In this document: piece by piece, positions 8,195-16,788 of the stretch
Numbering within the stretch: the stretch's first letter is position 1
Layout: each line of letters starts with the position of its first letter
Source of the DNA: Mycolicibacterium duvalii
GTDB lineage: Bacteria > Actinomycetota > Actinomycetes > Mycobacteriales > Mycobacteriaceae
Direction of reading: 5' to 3'
Length of the DNA: 64,000 nt
Assembly: GCF_010726645.1 (NCBI RefSeq)
Contig: NZ_AP022563.1
Coordinates: 3,782,001 to 3,846,000 of the forward strand
Translations under genes and position numbers: made by a program
The notes under the pieces: generated by a model
The model's input: the letters and a program-made list of their open reading frames with translations, nothing else
The model's database searches: none
Told to the model about the DNA's origin: nothing

Positions 8195-9496
8195 TCAGGC
8201 GGCGTCGCTGCGGTCGCGCCGCGACTGGTCGGCGCCGCCGCGGCGCTGCTGGCGGTCCCGGTCGGCGTGGCGGCGTTCGGGTGCATCCGACTCCTGCGCC
8301 GCCCCGGATTCATCGGAGTCTGCCGCCGTTTCGGGTTCCGGAACGTCCTGCCTCGGGTCGGCCGCCTCGTCGGCTTCGTCGACTCCGATCAGCTCGGACG
8401 TCGCGGCAGGCGCGTGCGTCTCGGCGGGCTCGGGCGTCTCGGCCTGCCGGCGTGCAGCGTCATCGTCGAGCGTGTCGTCGAGCGCGTCCATTTCTGGCGC
8501 CGGGGAGTCGACGGATGCCGTCGACGCCTCCGCTGCCGGCTCCACCTTGCGCGGCCACAGCGGTTTGAACAGCGAGGCGCGCGTCGGTTCGCTGTAATCG
8601 CTTCGGTCGTAGGCGGTCTCGATGAATGCTCGCAATGGCGCGTCGAGGGCGGCGATCACCGGCGCCGGGAGGAAGGACTGCAGCGGCATCAGCAGCGGCA
8701 CCGGGTACGTGCGGATCACGTAGTAGGCGGTGTTGGAGTCGTCGTCGAACTGGTAGTAGTCACTACCGGCCTCCCGCGCCGCCTCGAGATCCTCGGCGGT
8801 CAGCTCGAACTGCGTGTCGCCGTGCACCAGCGCGATACCCATCAACGCGTTGGCCACCGCGACCGGGTTCCACAGATACGTCGGGAAGTCGGCCCACCCG
8901 TCGTATTGGCGGGCGACGTCGATGGTGAAGTCCCCGTTGTTGGGCGTGGCACCGGTGAACGACACGTCGATCAAGGGCAGCTTGATCCCTTTGAAGCGTT
9001 GCAGCACACCGCCGTTGGCACGTCCGGGGTTGGCGACCAGGATGTAGGTGTTGCCGGTGTGCTGGCCCTTGTAGGCCGATGCGGCCACCGCGCCCTGCGA
9101 GAACCCGAAGATGACGTCGCCGGGCGCCGGGTTCTGGCCGGTCAAGAGTTCGACGCCCTGCGCCACCGATGCGTCGTAGGTGAGGTCGCGGAACCCGCCG
9201 CGCGAGAACGGCCGGAAGCCGGCGTTGTACGGCACCTTCTGGTACGGCTGCTCGGGCTGGACGACGTCCGCGCCGACGAGAACCTCGTCGATGAAGTCGG
9301 TGAACTGTTCGTCGGTCGGGATGGTGCCGATGTTGGTCCCGCGCAGATAGTGCAGCGCCGCCAACAGGTCCGGACCCGTCGCCAGGGTCGGCGTGGCACC
9401 AAGGACGGCGGCCCCGGCCACCGCGACCGCGGCGACGCCGATGGCTGACGTCGACGCTGTCCGGCGACGTGTCTTCTTGGCGCGGTGCTTGGCCAT
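8195..9496 (-). CDS. secreted PE-PPE-domain serine hydrolase
   Basis: A 433-residue exported protein. Residues 1-40 are a basic plus hydrophobic signal (MAKHRAKKTRRR then an Ala/Val-rich core). Residues 45-300 form an alpha/beta hydrolase of the PE-PPE (PF08237) type, with the nucleophile elbow GFSQG (Ser133); family members act as lipases, esterases or acyltransferases in the mycobacterial envelope, for example in trehalose-lipid assembly. The tail (about 310-433) is acidic, low-complexity and ends in an Arg/Asp-rich stretch. The start at 9496 is chosen for the GGGAGGGG upstream; an alternative 11 codons earlier lacks one. Confidence 0.8.
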   Translation of the reverse strand: MAKHRAKKTRRRTASTSAIGVAAVAVAGAAVLGATPTLATGPDLLAALHYLRGTNIGTIPTDEQFTDFIDEVLVGADVVQPEQPYQKVPYNAGFRPFSRGGFRDLTYDASVAQGVELLTGQNPAPGDVIFGFSQGAVAASAYKGQHTGNTYILVANPGRANGGVLQRFKGIKLPLIDVSFTGATPNNGDFTIDVARQYDGWADFPTYLWNPVAVANALMGIALVHGDTQFELTAEDLEAAREAGSDYYQFDDDSNTAYYVIRTYPVPLLMPLQSFLPAPVIAALDAPLRAFIETAYDRSDYSEPTRASLFKPLWPRKVEPAAEASTASVDSPAPEMDALDDTLDDDAARRQAETPEPAETHAPAATSELIGVDEADEAADPRQDVPEPETAADSDESGAAQESDAPERRHADRDRQQRRGGADQSRRDRSDAA

Positions 9497-9875
9497 CGTG
9501 TTTCCCCTCCCGATTTTCGGGCCCGCCACGCGAGCCTTGGCGAGTATACGACGGGAAGTTAGCTGACAACAGCCGGGAATTTCTTACGGCAGGCGTCGGG
9601 CAAAGTTCGTGCGGTTCGTCGCCGCACCGGCGGCGCCCACCCCAGTAGGCGCGCCTTCGGTGTGCGCGCCGCAGCGGGGGTGTGCTGGCGACTGTCAAGA
9701 TCAGCGGTGCAGACGTTCGCGGTGAGCGCGCCCGGCACACGGGGCCGGAACTCGCGCGACCACGCAGGCGACAGCCGGCGGGGGAACCGATAAATGACGC
9801 GCACGGCGAAAACCTGATACCCGTCAGCCGCCCGCCCTACAGTTTGCTCTGGACGGCGCGAGCGCGAGGGGAGCA
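9497..9875. other. 379-bp divergent intergenic region
   Basis: This gap separates the divergent PE-PPE and sugar-dehydrogenase genes and must hold both promoters. The leftward promoter is listed at 9543-9569. For the rightward gene the best -10-like element is TACAGT near 9839-9844, without a clear -35; GAGGGGAG just before 9876 is the ribosome site. I see no gene, repeat or terminator in the rest of it. Confidence 0.5.
9543..9569 (-). promoter_or_regulatory. candidate sigma-A promoter for the PE-PPE gene
   Basis: Reading the minus strand, TTGTCA (9569-9564) and TATACT (9548-9543) are separated by 15 bases, about 45 bases before the ATG at 9496. The -10 is close to consensus; the spacer is shorter than the usual 17, so this is a moderate call. 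Confidence 0.4.
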
Positions 9876-11714
9876 ATGATGGTGGATATCAGGGGAGCGC
9901 GTTACGTCGGACGCGTCGGCGGCCTGGCCTGCGCGCTCGGCATCGGCGCGGCAGTGCTGACCGGGCAGGCGGTGGCGTCGGCCGACTCCGGGGAGACCTC
10001 GAGTTCGTCGTCGCAGTCGCGCACCGACCGTGGACCGTCCGCGCGCTCGGATTCCGGCTCGGCGACGGCGCGGCGGAACGCCGAGCGAACCGAGATCGAC
10101 GTGGACATCGCTGCGGAGCCGTCCGGTGCGGAGACCGAAGCGGACCAGGATGTCGAGATCGACACCGACGCGATCGACGAGGCCGATGACGAGGCCGATG
10201 ACACTGCCGAGGCCACCGCTACCGACGAGGCCGACCTGTCGCTCTCCGTCGACGCGCACCGCAGTTCACGTACCGAAGCCCGCCGCGCCGCGGCCGACGA
10301 CGCAGCGTCGGCGGCGACATTCCAGGCCGCCGCCGCGGAAGCCGAACCGCCGACGTTGTGGCAGCGACTGTTCGCCAACACCACACCGACGCTGGCGCAC
10401 CAGCCCAGCGAGAACACCGTCATCGAGGGCACCATCCAGGGCGATCTGCATCCGAACGACCCCGACTCGACCCGGCTGCGGTACACCGCGACTCGGCCGT
10501 CCCACGGCAGCGTCACGATCGACTCCGACGGGACGTTCACCTACACCCCCGGGGCCACTTACCCCGGGCAGGACCGCTTCACCGTCACGGTCAGCGATGC
10601 CGCGAGCGGGTTCCACATCCACGGCGCCGCGGGGCTGCTCAACCTGTTCACCTTCGGATTGCTGGGCTCCAGCGGGCACCGCAGCACCCAGACCGTGTTC
10701 CTCGGGTTCGAGCGCGCCACCGTCGTCGGCGGACTCGACCAGCCCGTCGACTTCCGCTTCCTCGACGACGGCCGGATCATCGTCGCCGAGAAGGCCGGCG
10801 CGATCCGGCTGGTCGAGAATGGTGTGCTGCGGCCGCAGCCCCTCGCCACACTGTCCGTGAGCACGCTCGGTGAACGCGGGATCAGCGGACTCGAGGTCGA
10901 CCCGGACTTCGACGAGAACGGCTACCTCTACGTCGCCTACACCACCACGAACCCGTTCAATCAGCTGGTCCGGCTGACGGTGGTCGGCGAGACGGTCGAC
11001 CCGGACTCGGAGTTGGTGCTGCTGCGCTCGCCGGATGTGTCGGCGGTCAATCACCACGGCGGCGCGCTCGGATTCGGGCCGGACGGAAAGCTCTACTGGG
11101 GCGTCGGCGACAACGCGAAGCCCTCGAACGCCCAGGACCTCACCAGCATTCACGGCAAGATCCTGCGATTGAACCCCGACGGCAGCACACCGTCGGACAA
11201 CCCCGTGCTGGGTGCCGGCGCGCTGCCGCAGATCTACGGCTATGGAATGCGCAACCCGTTCCGGCTGACCTTCGCCCCGACCGGGCAGCTGCTGGTCGCC
11301 GACGTCGGGCAGGCCTCCTGGGAGGAGCTGAACCTGGTCACCGCCGGGGGCAATTACGGGTGGCCGGGCGCCGAGGGGGTGTGCACGAGCAGCTGCGCGG
11401 GGCTGATCGACCCCATCTATTCCTATCCGCGCGGCAGCGGGGCGGCGATCACCTCGGTGCTGGTCTACAACGGATCGACGTTCGGGGACGACTATCAGGA
11501 CAAGGTGTTCATCGCAGACTTGGTGCAGGGCTGGGTCCGGGTGCTGACCTGCACCCCCGATTTCACCCAGTGCGACGACCCGAAGAACTTCGACCTGCAG
11601 GCCGGCACCACGGTGGTCCTGCGGCAGGGCCCCGACGGCGACATCTATCAGCTGGTGTACTCCCCGGGCGCGCTGGTCCGGATCTCCCCGGCCGGTGACG
11701 CCGTGGCGGTCTGA
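9876..11714 (+). CDS. secreted PQQ-type sugar dehydrogenase with Ig-like domain
   Basis: A 612-residue exported protein: signal peptide (about 1-36), an acidic Ser/Glu/Asp-rich linker (37-150), a cadherin/VCBS-like beta domain (about 168-250, with LRYTATRPSHGSVTIDSDG) and a C-terminal six-bladed glucose/sorbosone dehydrogenase propeller (about 270-610; EKAGAIRLVE, GISGLEVDPDF, HHGGALGFGPDGKLY, GMRNPFRLTF, NYGWPGAEG). The family oxidises aldose sugars using PQQ, though many members have untested substrates. GAGGGGAGC precedes the ATG. A second dehydrogenase of this class lies at 21377-22420 as a lipoprotein. Confidence 0.8.
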   Translation: MMVDIRGARYVGRVGGLACALGIGAAVLTGQAVASADSGETSSSSSQSRTDRGPSARSDSGSATARRNAERTEIDVDIAAEPSGAETEADQDVEIDTDAIDEADDEADDTAEATATDEADLSLSVDAHRSSRTEARRAAADDAASAATFQAAAAEAEPPTLWQRLFANTTPTLAHQPSENTVIEGTIQGDLHPNDPDSTRLRYTATRPSHGSVTIDSDGTFTYTPGATYPGQDRFTVTVSDAASGFHIHGAAGLLNLFTFGLLGSSGHRSTQTVFLGFERATVVGGLDQPVDFRFLDDGRIIVAEKAGAIRLVENGVLRPQPLATLSVSTLGERGISGLEVDPDFDENGYLYVAYTTTNPFNQLVRLTVVGETVDPDSELVLLRSPDVSAVNHHGGALGFGPDGKLYWGVGDNAKPSNAQDLTSIHGKILRLNPDGSTPSDNPVLGAGALPQIYGYGMRNPFRLTFAPTGQLLVADVGQASWEELNLVTAGGNYGWPGAEGVCTSSCAGLIDPIYSYPRGSGAAITSVLVYNGSTFGDDYQDKVFIADLVQGWVRVLTCTPDFTQCDDPKNFDLQAGTTVVLRQGPDGDIYQLVYSPGALVRISPAGDAVAV

Positions 11715-11721
11715 GGCCCCG

Positions 11722-12936
11722 TCACACCAACTGGGCGCTGCGTACCGGCGGGAATGCCGCACCCTCGGCGAGGGCATCCCGGAAGTCGTTGACCCGCCCG
11801 GGAGTCGTGCTGAGGACGGCGATCGTCTTCCCTTCCCTGCCGTAGGCGGCGGTGAAGTCGCCGTCGTCCGTGCCACCCTCGATGACTTCGACGGTGTCGT
11901 AACCCTCAGGCACTCCGAGCAATTGGAGTTTGGTGTCGTACTGGTCGGACCAGAAGTACGGCACGGCGTCGAGTTCCTCGGCGCCGTCCGGGCCCAGCAG
12001 CAGGTTGCGTGCCGCGGTGATGCCCTGCCGCGACGCCTGCTCCCAGTGCTCGGTCCGCAGGTGCCGTTGATAGAGCGGATGCCACCAACATGCCACGTCA
12101 CCAGCGGCGACCACCGATGGTCCGTGCGCGAATCCACGCGCATCACAGACGATTCCATTGTCCACCGGGATCTCGGAACCGCGGAGCCACTCGGTGACCG
12201 GTTCCACCCCGAGCCCGAGGAGCACCAGGTCCGCGCGCACCTTCGACCCGTCGCTGAGCCGCACACCCTTCACACGTCCGCCGCCCAGGAAAGCGTCGAC
12301 CTCGACGCCCAGTCGCACATCCACTCCATGGTGGCGGTGCAGGTCGGTCCAGTGGCTGCCCATCTGCGCGCCCAACGCCGTCTGCAACAGCGCATTGCCG
12401 CGTGACACCAGGGTCACCTTCACTCCCATGGAGTTCAGGCTCGCCGCGACCTCGGTGCCGATGAAGCCACCGCCGACCACCACCACCCGGGTTCGGCGGC
12501 CTATCCGCGACCGCAGCGCGAAGCAGTCCTCGACGGTCCGCAACGTCAGGACGCCTTCGGGCACAGGGCCTTTCGGCCACTGCCGGGCGACGGCGCCGCT
12601 GGCCAGGACCAGTCCGTCATAGTCCAAGGTCTCGTACCGGCCGCCGTCGCGGATCTCGAGCGTGCACGACCTGGTATCCACACCGACCGCACGCGCTCCC
12701 CGCAGCACGCGCAGGTCCAGCGTGTTCTGCGGTGCCATGTCGATACCCGCGCGGTGGACTTCACCGGTCAGCAATTTCTTCGACAGCGCCGGCCGGTGGT
12801 ACGGGGCATGCCATTCGTCGCCGACCATCGTCAAGTCGCCGTCGTAGCCCTGCGCCCGCAGGGTGTGCACGGCCATCGCGCCGGCCACGCCGGCGCCGAC
12901 GACGACCACCTGGTTCAACTTTCGGGTCGGTGCCAT
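11722..12936 (-). CDS. FAD-dependent ferredoxin reductase
   Basis: A 404-residue class-I rubredoxin/ferredoxin reductase of the kind that serves oxygenases. It has an N-terminal FAD dinucleotide fold (VVVVGAGVAGAMA, about 10-22), an NAD(P)H-binding fold (VVVVGGGFIGTEVA, about 151-164), the second FAD motif near VVAAGDVACWW and a C-terminal reductase dimer domain. It passes electrons from NAD(P)H through FAD to a small ferredoxin. The ferredoxin gene ends 5 bp upstream, and the diiron-protein gene begins the same operon, so these three probably act as one electron-transfer chain. Confidence 0.88.
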   Translation of the reverse strand: MAPTRKLNQVVVVGAGVAGAMAVHTLRAQGYDGDLTMVGDEWHAPYHRPALSKKLLTGEVHRAGIDMAPQNTLDLRVLRGARAVGVDTRSCTLEIRDGGRYETLDYDGLVLASGAVARQWPKGPVPEGVLTLRTVEDCFALRSRIGRRTRVVVVGGGFIGTEVAASLNSMGVKVTLVSRGNALLQTALGAQMGSHWTDLHRHHGVDVRLGVEVDAFLGGGRVKGVRLSDGSKVRADLVLLGLGVEPVTEWLRGSEIPVDNGIVCDARGFAHGPSVVAAGDVACWWHPLYQRHLRTEHWEQASRQGITAARNLLLGPDGAEELDAVPYFWSDQYDTKLQLLGVPEGYDTVEVIEGGTDDGDFTAAYGREGKTIAVLSTTPGRVNDFRDALAEGAAFPPVRSAQLV

Positions 12937-12941
12937 CTCGA

Positions 12942-13130
12942 TCAGTCCTTCACCGTGATCGCGCGGGTGGGGCAGGACACTTGCGCGCCGACCAGCTTCT
13001 CGCGCAACTCTTCTGGTGGATCCTCCTGCAGCAGGTGCAAGCCGTCTTCGCGGACGTCGAACATCTCCCGGCAGATGCTCATGCAGACTCCGTTGCCGTC
13101 ACATGTGTCGAAATCGACGATGACCTTCAC
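12942..13130 (-). CDS. [3Fe-4S]-type ferredoxin
   Basis: A 62-residue ferredoxin of the P450/oxygenase partner class. Ligands Cys10, Cys16 and Cys53 (in SCP) are present; the second position of the usual CxxCxxC is Asn13 (CDGNGVC), which typically gives a [3Fe-4S] rather than a [4Fe-4S] cluster. Cys20 is an extra cysteine. Such ferredoxins carry single electrons from a flavoprotein reductase to an oxygenase. It lies between the diiron-protein gene and the reductase gene. No cytochrome P450 is in the window. Confidence 0.9.
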   Translation of the reverse strand: MKVIVDFDTCDGNGVCMSICREMFDVREDGLHLLQEDPPEELREKLVGAQVSCPTRAITVKD

Positions 13131-13168
13131 CGGTCACTCCCCTCGCCCTGGTGGTTTTCTGGATTCGC

Positions 13169-14098
13169 TCACACGTGGGCAGCCCTGGCGGCCTTCTCGC
13201 GTTCGTGCGCCTCGGCACGCTCCCGGGCGTCGCGGGCGGCCGGGGAATACTTGAGGTAGTCGAGCGCCATCTGGGTGTCCGCTTCCGGGCCTGGGTGGTG
13301 GTTGAACCGCAGATAGCGCAGCGGCACCGTCACCAGGAAGTTCCACGGGCCCGGCAGCAGGTCCTTCTTGGCGGCCCGGTGCCAGTCGCGCCATCGCCAC
13401 TTCATGTCGATGGTGTCGTCCCGAGACATCAGATACTTGGCGCCGGCGATCCACCAGGCGACGAACAGCGGTGCCGTCATCACCATCGAGAACGCGCGAA
13501 TGAGGTAGCTGCCCGAGACGTTCTGGTAGACGTCGTAGACCAGCGAGCGGTGTTCGACCTCCTCGGCGCCGTGCCAGCGCAGCAGGTCGAGCATCATCGG
13601 ATCGGCGCCGGCGTTCTCCAGACCTTTGTTCTCCAACACCCACTGCCCCAACACGGCGGTGAAGTGCTCCAGCGACGCGACGTCGGCCAAACGGCGATAC
13701 AACCACCACCGCTTCAACGCCGGCGGAAAGAACTTGGGCGGATCACCGAGCATGACCGACAGCGTGCGGCCCAGACGATCGGTATAGGGCGCGGTGTCGA
13801 TGCCCTGCTCGGCCAGCCGATCCAACACCACCTGGTGCGCCCACGCGTGCCAGGACTCCTGCTGGATGAACGGCTTGATCGCCGCTTCCAGTTCGGGGTC
13901 GTCGACCAGTGACGACGCCTCGAGGACCGCTTTGATGAAGTGTCGTTCGCCCTCGGGGAGCAGCAGATGGAGCACATTGATCATGTGACTGGTGAACGGG
14001 TCGTCGGGCACCCAGTGCCGCGGCAGACTCGACCAGTCGAAGCGGACTTGGCGGCGGTAGGCCGGGTGGCCGTCGTGATGCAGCTGTACTTCAGGCAT
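13169..14098 (-). CDS. PF10118 'metal-dependent hydrolase' with ferritin-like diiron ligand set
   Basis: 309 residues matching the family named predicted metal-dependent hydrolase (PF10118). The visible ligand pattern is that of a four-helix diiron protein: Glu51 (PEGERHF), Glu81-x-x-His84 (QESWH), Glu144 (SLEHF) and Glu180-x-x-His183 (EEVEH). A hydrophobic stretch (about 198-220) may associate with membrane. The next two genes encode a ferredoxin and its reductase, which a hydrolase would not need; an oxygenase or desaturase-like role is a better guess. It is divergent from a TetR gene across a palindromic operator, which suggests substrate-induced expression. Confidence 0.75.
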   Translation of the reverse strand: MPEVQLHHDGHPAYRRQVRFDWSSLPRHWVPDDPFTSHMINVLHLLLPEGERHFIKAVLEASSLVDDPELEAAIKPFIQQESWHAWAHQVVLDRLAEQGIDTAPYTDRLGRTLSVMLGDPPKFFPPALKRWWLYRRLADVASLEHFTAVLGQWVLENKGLENAGADPMMLDLLRWHGAEEVEHRSLVYDVYQNVSGSYLIRAFSMVMTAPLFVAWWIAGAKYLMSRDDTIDMKWRWRDWHRAAKKDLLPGPWNFLVTVPLRYLRFNHHPGPEADTQMALDYLKYSPAARDARERAEAHEREKAARAAHV

Positions 14099-14173
14099 CA
14101 GTTGCTCCTCTCCACGAACCGGTCGGCCGGGCCGGGACGCTGGCCTGGGGCGAACCGCTCATGCACCATCAGT

Positions 14174-14191
14174 AGACAGACCGGTCTGTCT
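14174..14191. promoter_or_regulatory. perfect 18-bp palindrome, TetR operator
   Basis: AGACAGACCGGTCTGTCT is a perfect inverted repeat with no spacer, located between the divergent diiron-protein gene (start 14098) and the TetR gene (start 14243). Its length and form fit a site for a TetR dimer or pair of dimers. It is 52 bp from the TetR start and 76 bp from the other start, so one bound protein could block both promoters. Confidence 0.75.
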
Positions 14192-14242
14192 TCAAACCGA
14201 AAAATGTGGGCTGGCGCACATTGGAGCCGAGGAGTACTTCCG

Positions 14243-14818
14243 ATGACAATGACCGAGGCGCCGACCGCCCGCGAGCGGATCGTCAACACCAGCTACGACC
14301 TGTTCACCCGCCGCGGCATCGGCGACGTCGGCGTCGACGAGGTGGTGGCCACCGCCGGTGTCGCCAAAGCGACGCTCTACCGGCACTTTCCGTCGAAGGA
14401 CGACCTGGTGCTGGCGTTCCTGGAACGCCGCGCCCAGGTCTGGACGGGCGAGGTGATCGACCGGGCGCCGACGCGGGCCACCGACGACCCGCAAGCCCAA
14501 CTCATCGCAGTGTTCGACGTGCTCGACGAGTGGTTTCACCGCCGCAGCGACTACGAGGCCTGCTCGTTCATCAAGGTCCTCTTCGAAGTGGGCGTCGACG
14601 GCCGGATCGGTCAGGCTTGCATGGCGCATCTCGACGCGATCCGCGCGATCCTGCGTGACCGGGCCGCGCGAGCCGGTCTGCGCGATCCCGACGGGCTGGC
14701 CTGGAGTCTGAACATCCTGATCAAGGGAGCCGTGGTGTGCGCCGCCGAAGGGGATGCGGAGTCGGCGCGGCGCGCCAAACCGCTCGCGCAGTTTCTGGTC
14801 GAGCAGCACCTCGGCTAG
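14243..14818 (+). CDS. TetR-family regulator
   Basis: A 191-residue regulator. The N-terminal helix-turn-helix is typical (ARERIVNTSYDLFTRRG, then VATAGVAKATLYRHFPSKDDL at about 35-55) and the C-terminal ligand domain is about 75-190. GAGGAG at 14229-14234 places the ATG at 14243. It is divergent from the diiron-protein/ferredoxin/reductase operon with the palindrome at 14174-14191 between them, so it probably represses both. It overlaps the convergent YetF gene by 4 bp at the stop codons. Confidence 0.88.
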   Translation: MTMTEAPTARERIVNTSYDLFTRRGIGDVGVDEVVATAGVAKATLYRHFPSKDDLVLAFLERRAQVWTGEVIDRAPTRATDDPQAQLIAVFDVLDEWFHRRSDYEACSFIKVLFEVGVDGRIGQACMAHLDAIRAILRDRAARAGLRDPDGLAWSLNILIKGAVVCAAEGDAESARRAKPLAQFLVEQHLG

Positions 14819-15330
14819 TGCCGGGCGGACGCCACTCCGTCCAAAGCGGATCCGTCACCGAGCTTGTCCTCGGAGATGACGCTGAGCGACCCGTCGGATT
14901 CCAGCACCACCGCGCCCACCGCACGCAGGTCCCCCTGTCCGGACGAGCGCACCGCCTGGCGGACGTCAGCGGCGCTGACGCGCTGCGTACGCAGTTCGTC
15001 GGCGAGCAGGCGACCATGGGTCACCAACAGGGTGGGCCGCGCGGTCACGATGTCGCGGCCCCACTTGACCCGCGACGAGAACGACGCGACGACGAACTGC
15101 AAGGCTGCGAGCAGGGCCAGCGCGGCGACTCCCTCGGCGATCGAGACGTCGGAGTTGAGGAAGATGGTGGCCAGCGTGGACCCGACCGCGACGGTCACGA
15201 CCAGATCGAACGCGTTGAGCTTGGCCAGGGTTCGTTTCCCGGACACCCGGAGCACGACCACCACCGCGGCATAGGCGCTGACCCCGGCGACCACGACCCG
15301 CAGCAGGTCGGTCCAGGTGTCGAACCACAT
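14815..15330 (-). CDS. YetF/DUF421-family membrane protein
   Basis: A 171-residue protein with three N-terminal membrane segments (about 9-27, 39-60, 64-85) and a cytoplasmic DUF421 domain (RPTLLVTHGRLL, ADELRTQRVSAADVRQAVR). YetF-type proteins form membrane-anchored oligomers; in Bacillus they are linked to stress and spore lipid biology, but activity is unclear. The ATG shares one base with the sigma-factor stop (TGATG at 15332-15328), so the two are translated together, suggesting a sigma-linked stress function. Confidence 0.8.
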   Translation of the reverse strand: MWFDTWTDLLRVVVAGVSAYAAVVVVLRVSGKRTLAKLNAFDLVVTVAVGSTLATIFLNSDVSIAEGVAALALLAALQFVVASFSSRVKWGRDIVTARPTLLVTHGRLLADELRTQRVSAADVRQAVRSSGQGDLRAVGAVVLESDGSLSVISEDKLGDGSALDGVASARH

Positions 15331-16130
15331 CAGAGCGCACCGCTCAGCGGAGCGCCCAGCTGTTCCCTGATCCGGGACAGCGCATCGCGCAGCAGACGCG
15401 AGATCTGCACCTGGGACACGTTGAACTGTTCGGCGACTTCCCGTTGGGTGAGACCGCCGAAGTAGATCATCCCAACCACGGCTCGCCGCCGGGGGTCGAG
15501 CTCGGCCACTGCATCGTGGATCACCATCAGGTTCTCCACCCGCTCGAACTCCGGATCTTCGGCGCCGTGCAGGGAGCCCACGGTGTCCGGCCCGTCCGGG
15601 CGGGCGGCGCCGTCGAGCGACACCGGTTGGTAAGCCCAGGTCGCACCTTGCGCGGCCACCACCTCGTCGGGATCGGTGTGCAGTTCCTCGGCGAGCTCGA
15701 CCACCGTGGGAGAACGGTTGAGCCGCTGAGAAAGCGACGCCACGGCGTCGCGGGCGCGCAGCTGGGTCTCCTGCAGCCGGCGCGGCACCCGAACCGTCCA
15801 GGTCTTGTCCCGGAAGTGGCGTCTCAGTTCCCCGCGGATGGTCGGGACCGCGAAGGACAGAAACGGTCCCCGGCCCGGCTCGTAGCGGTCGACGGCCTGG
15901 ATCAGACCCAGCCGAGCCACCTGCAGCAGGTCGTCGGACGGCTCGCCGCGGCCCGCGAAGCGACGCGCGATGCGGTCCGCGATCGGAACGCAGGCGGTGA
16001 TGATGCGCCGTCGACAGCGCTGCCGACCAACGGTGTCGGACGCGTGGGCGAGCTCGTCGAACAGCTCGTCGATACCCGTCGGGTCGTCCGGTGGGTCCAC
16101 GACCGGTGAGTCGCTGGCGGTCACGGTCAT
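15330..16130 (-). CDS. RNA polymerase sigma factor, SigF/SigB family
   Basis: A 266-residue group-3 sigma factor. Region 2 is at about 45-110 (ADRIARRFAGRGEPSDDLLQ, GLIQAVDRYEPGRG), region 3 at about 115-180, and the region 4 helix-turn-helix at about 220-245 (LTQREVAEQFNVSQVQISR). The SigB/F/G subfamily usually controls stress regulons and is held by anti-sigma factors; no anti-sigma gene adjoins it here. A weak SigF-like element lies upstream (GTTC-N14-GGGTA, 16193-16171), hinting at self-control. It may recognise the promoter at 1660-1683, but mycolicibacteria often carry several paralogs. Confidence 0.85.
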   Translation of the reverse strand: MTVTASDSPVVDPPDDPTGIDELFDELAHASDTVGRQRCRRRIITACVPIADRIARRFAGRGEPSDDLLQVARLGLIQAVDRYEPGRGPFLSFAVPTIRGELRRHFRDKTWTVRVPRRLQETQLRARDAVASLSQRLNRSPTVVELAEELHTDPDEVVAAQGATWAYQPVSLDGAARPDGPDTVGSLHGAEDPEFERVENLMVIHDAVAELDPRRRAVVGMIYFGGLTQREVAEQFNVSQVQISRLLRDALSRIREQLGAPLSGAL

Positions 16131-16243
16131 GATGCCCTTCCTCGGCCGTCGGAGAAACCTGCCGACCGCCTACCCGCCCGTCCTCCGCCGAACACAGCCG
16201 CCCGCAATCGTTGCCAAACCGCAACAATTGCGACGGCTGGGGG

Positions 16244-16744
16244 TCAGGGGGCCGGCGGCCACAAGCCGTCCACCAGAAGCCCGTCGGGAACCTCCCCGGC
16301 AGCGGCTGCGAACATCTCCAACGCCTCGGCCAGCGTGTCGCGTTCGGTGGCCGACATGGCGGCCAGTACCTGCTGGATCGCGGCGCGGCGCTGCCTGGTC
16401 ACCTTCTGCACCAGTCGCCGGCCCGCGGCGGTCAACGACAACGTGACATGGCGACGGTCGGCCTCCGAATCGCGCCGGTCGAGTAACCCGGCTCTGGTGA
16501 GGCGGTCGCAGGTTCTGCTTGCATTCGAAGGATTGACCGCGAGTTCGGCCGCCACCGTTGCCATGTTGACCGGGCCGCGGGTGTGCACCAGTACCAGCAC
16601 GCGCCACTGCGGAACCGTCACCACGTCGTCGACACCGGCAAGCGACGATGCGGCGATCCCGATCAGCGCACGGGACGCACGCAGCACCGCGTCCACCTGG
16701 TCAGCCATCCGGCGCTGCCGGCCTCTCACCTGCATCTCGGACAT
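16244..16744 (-). CDS. MarR-family regulator
   Basis: A 166-residue winged-helix regulator. The core is typical: VTVPQWRVLVLVHTRGPVN, a recognition helix region AVNPSNASRTCDRLTRAGLL, and a wing with DRRDSEADRRHVTLSLT (about 42-105), followed by the C-terminal dimer helices. MarR proteins bind inverted repeats and are released by small phenolic or lipophilic ligands or by oxidation. It stands alone; no obvious target is adjacent other than the lipoprotein gene upstream. Confidence 0.85.
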   Translation of the reverse strand: MSEMQVRGRQRRMADQVDAVLRASRALIGIAASSLAGVDDVVTVPQWRVLVLVHTRGPVNMATVAAELAVNPSNASRTCDRLTRAGLLDRRDSEADRRHVTLSLTAAGRRLVQKVTRQRRAAIQQVLAAMSATERDTLAEALEMFAAAAGEVPDGLLVDGLWPPAP

Positions 16745-16788
16745 CGTTGCCCTTCAACGTTGCTCACCGAACATCGGAGCAGCAGCGC

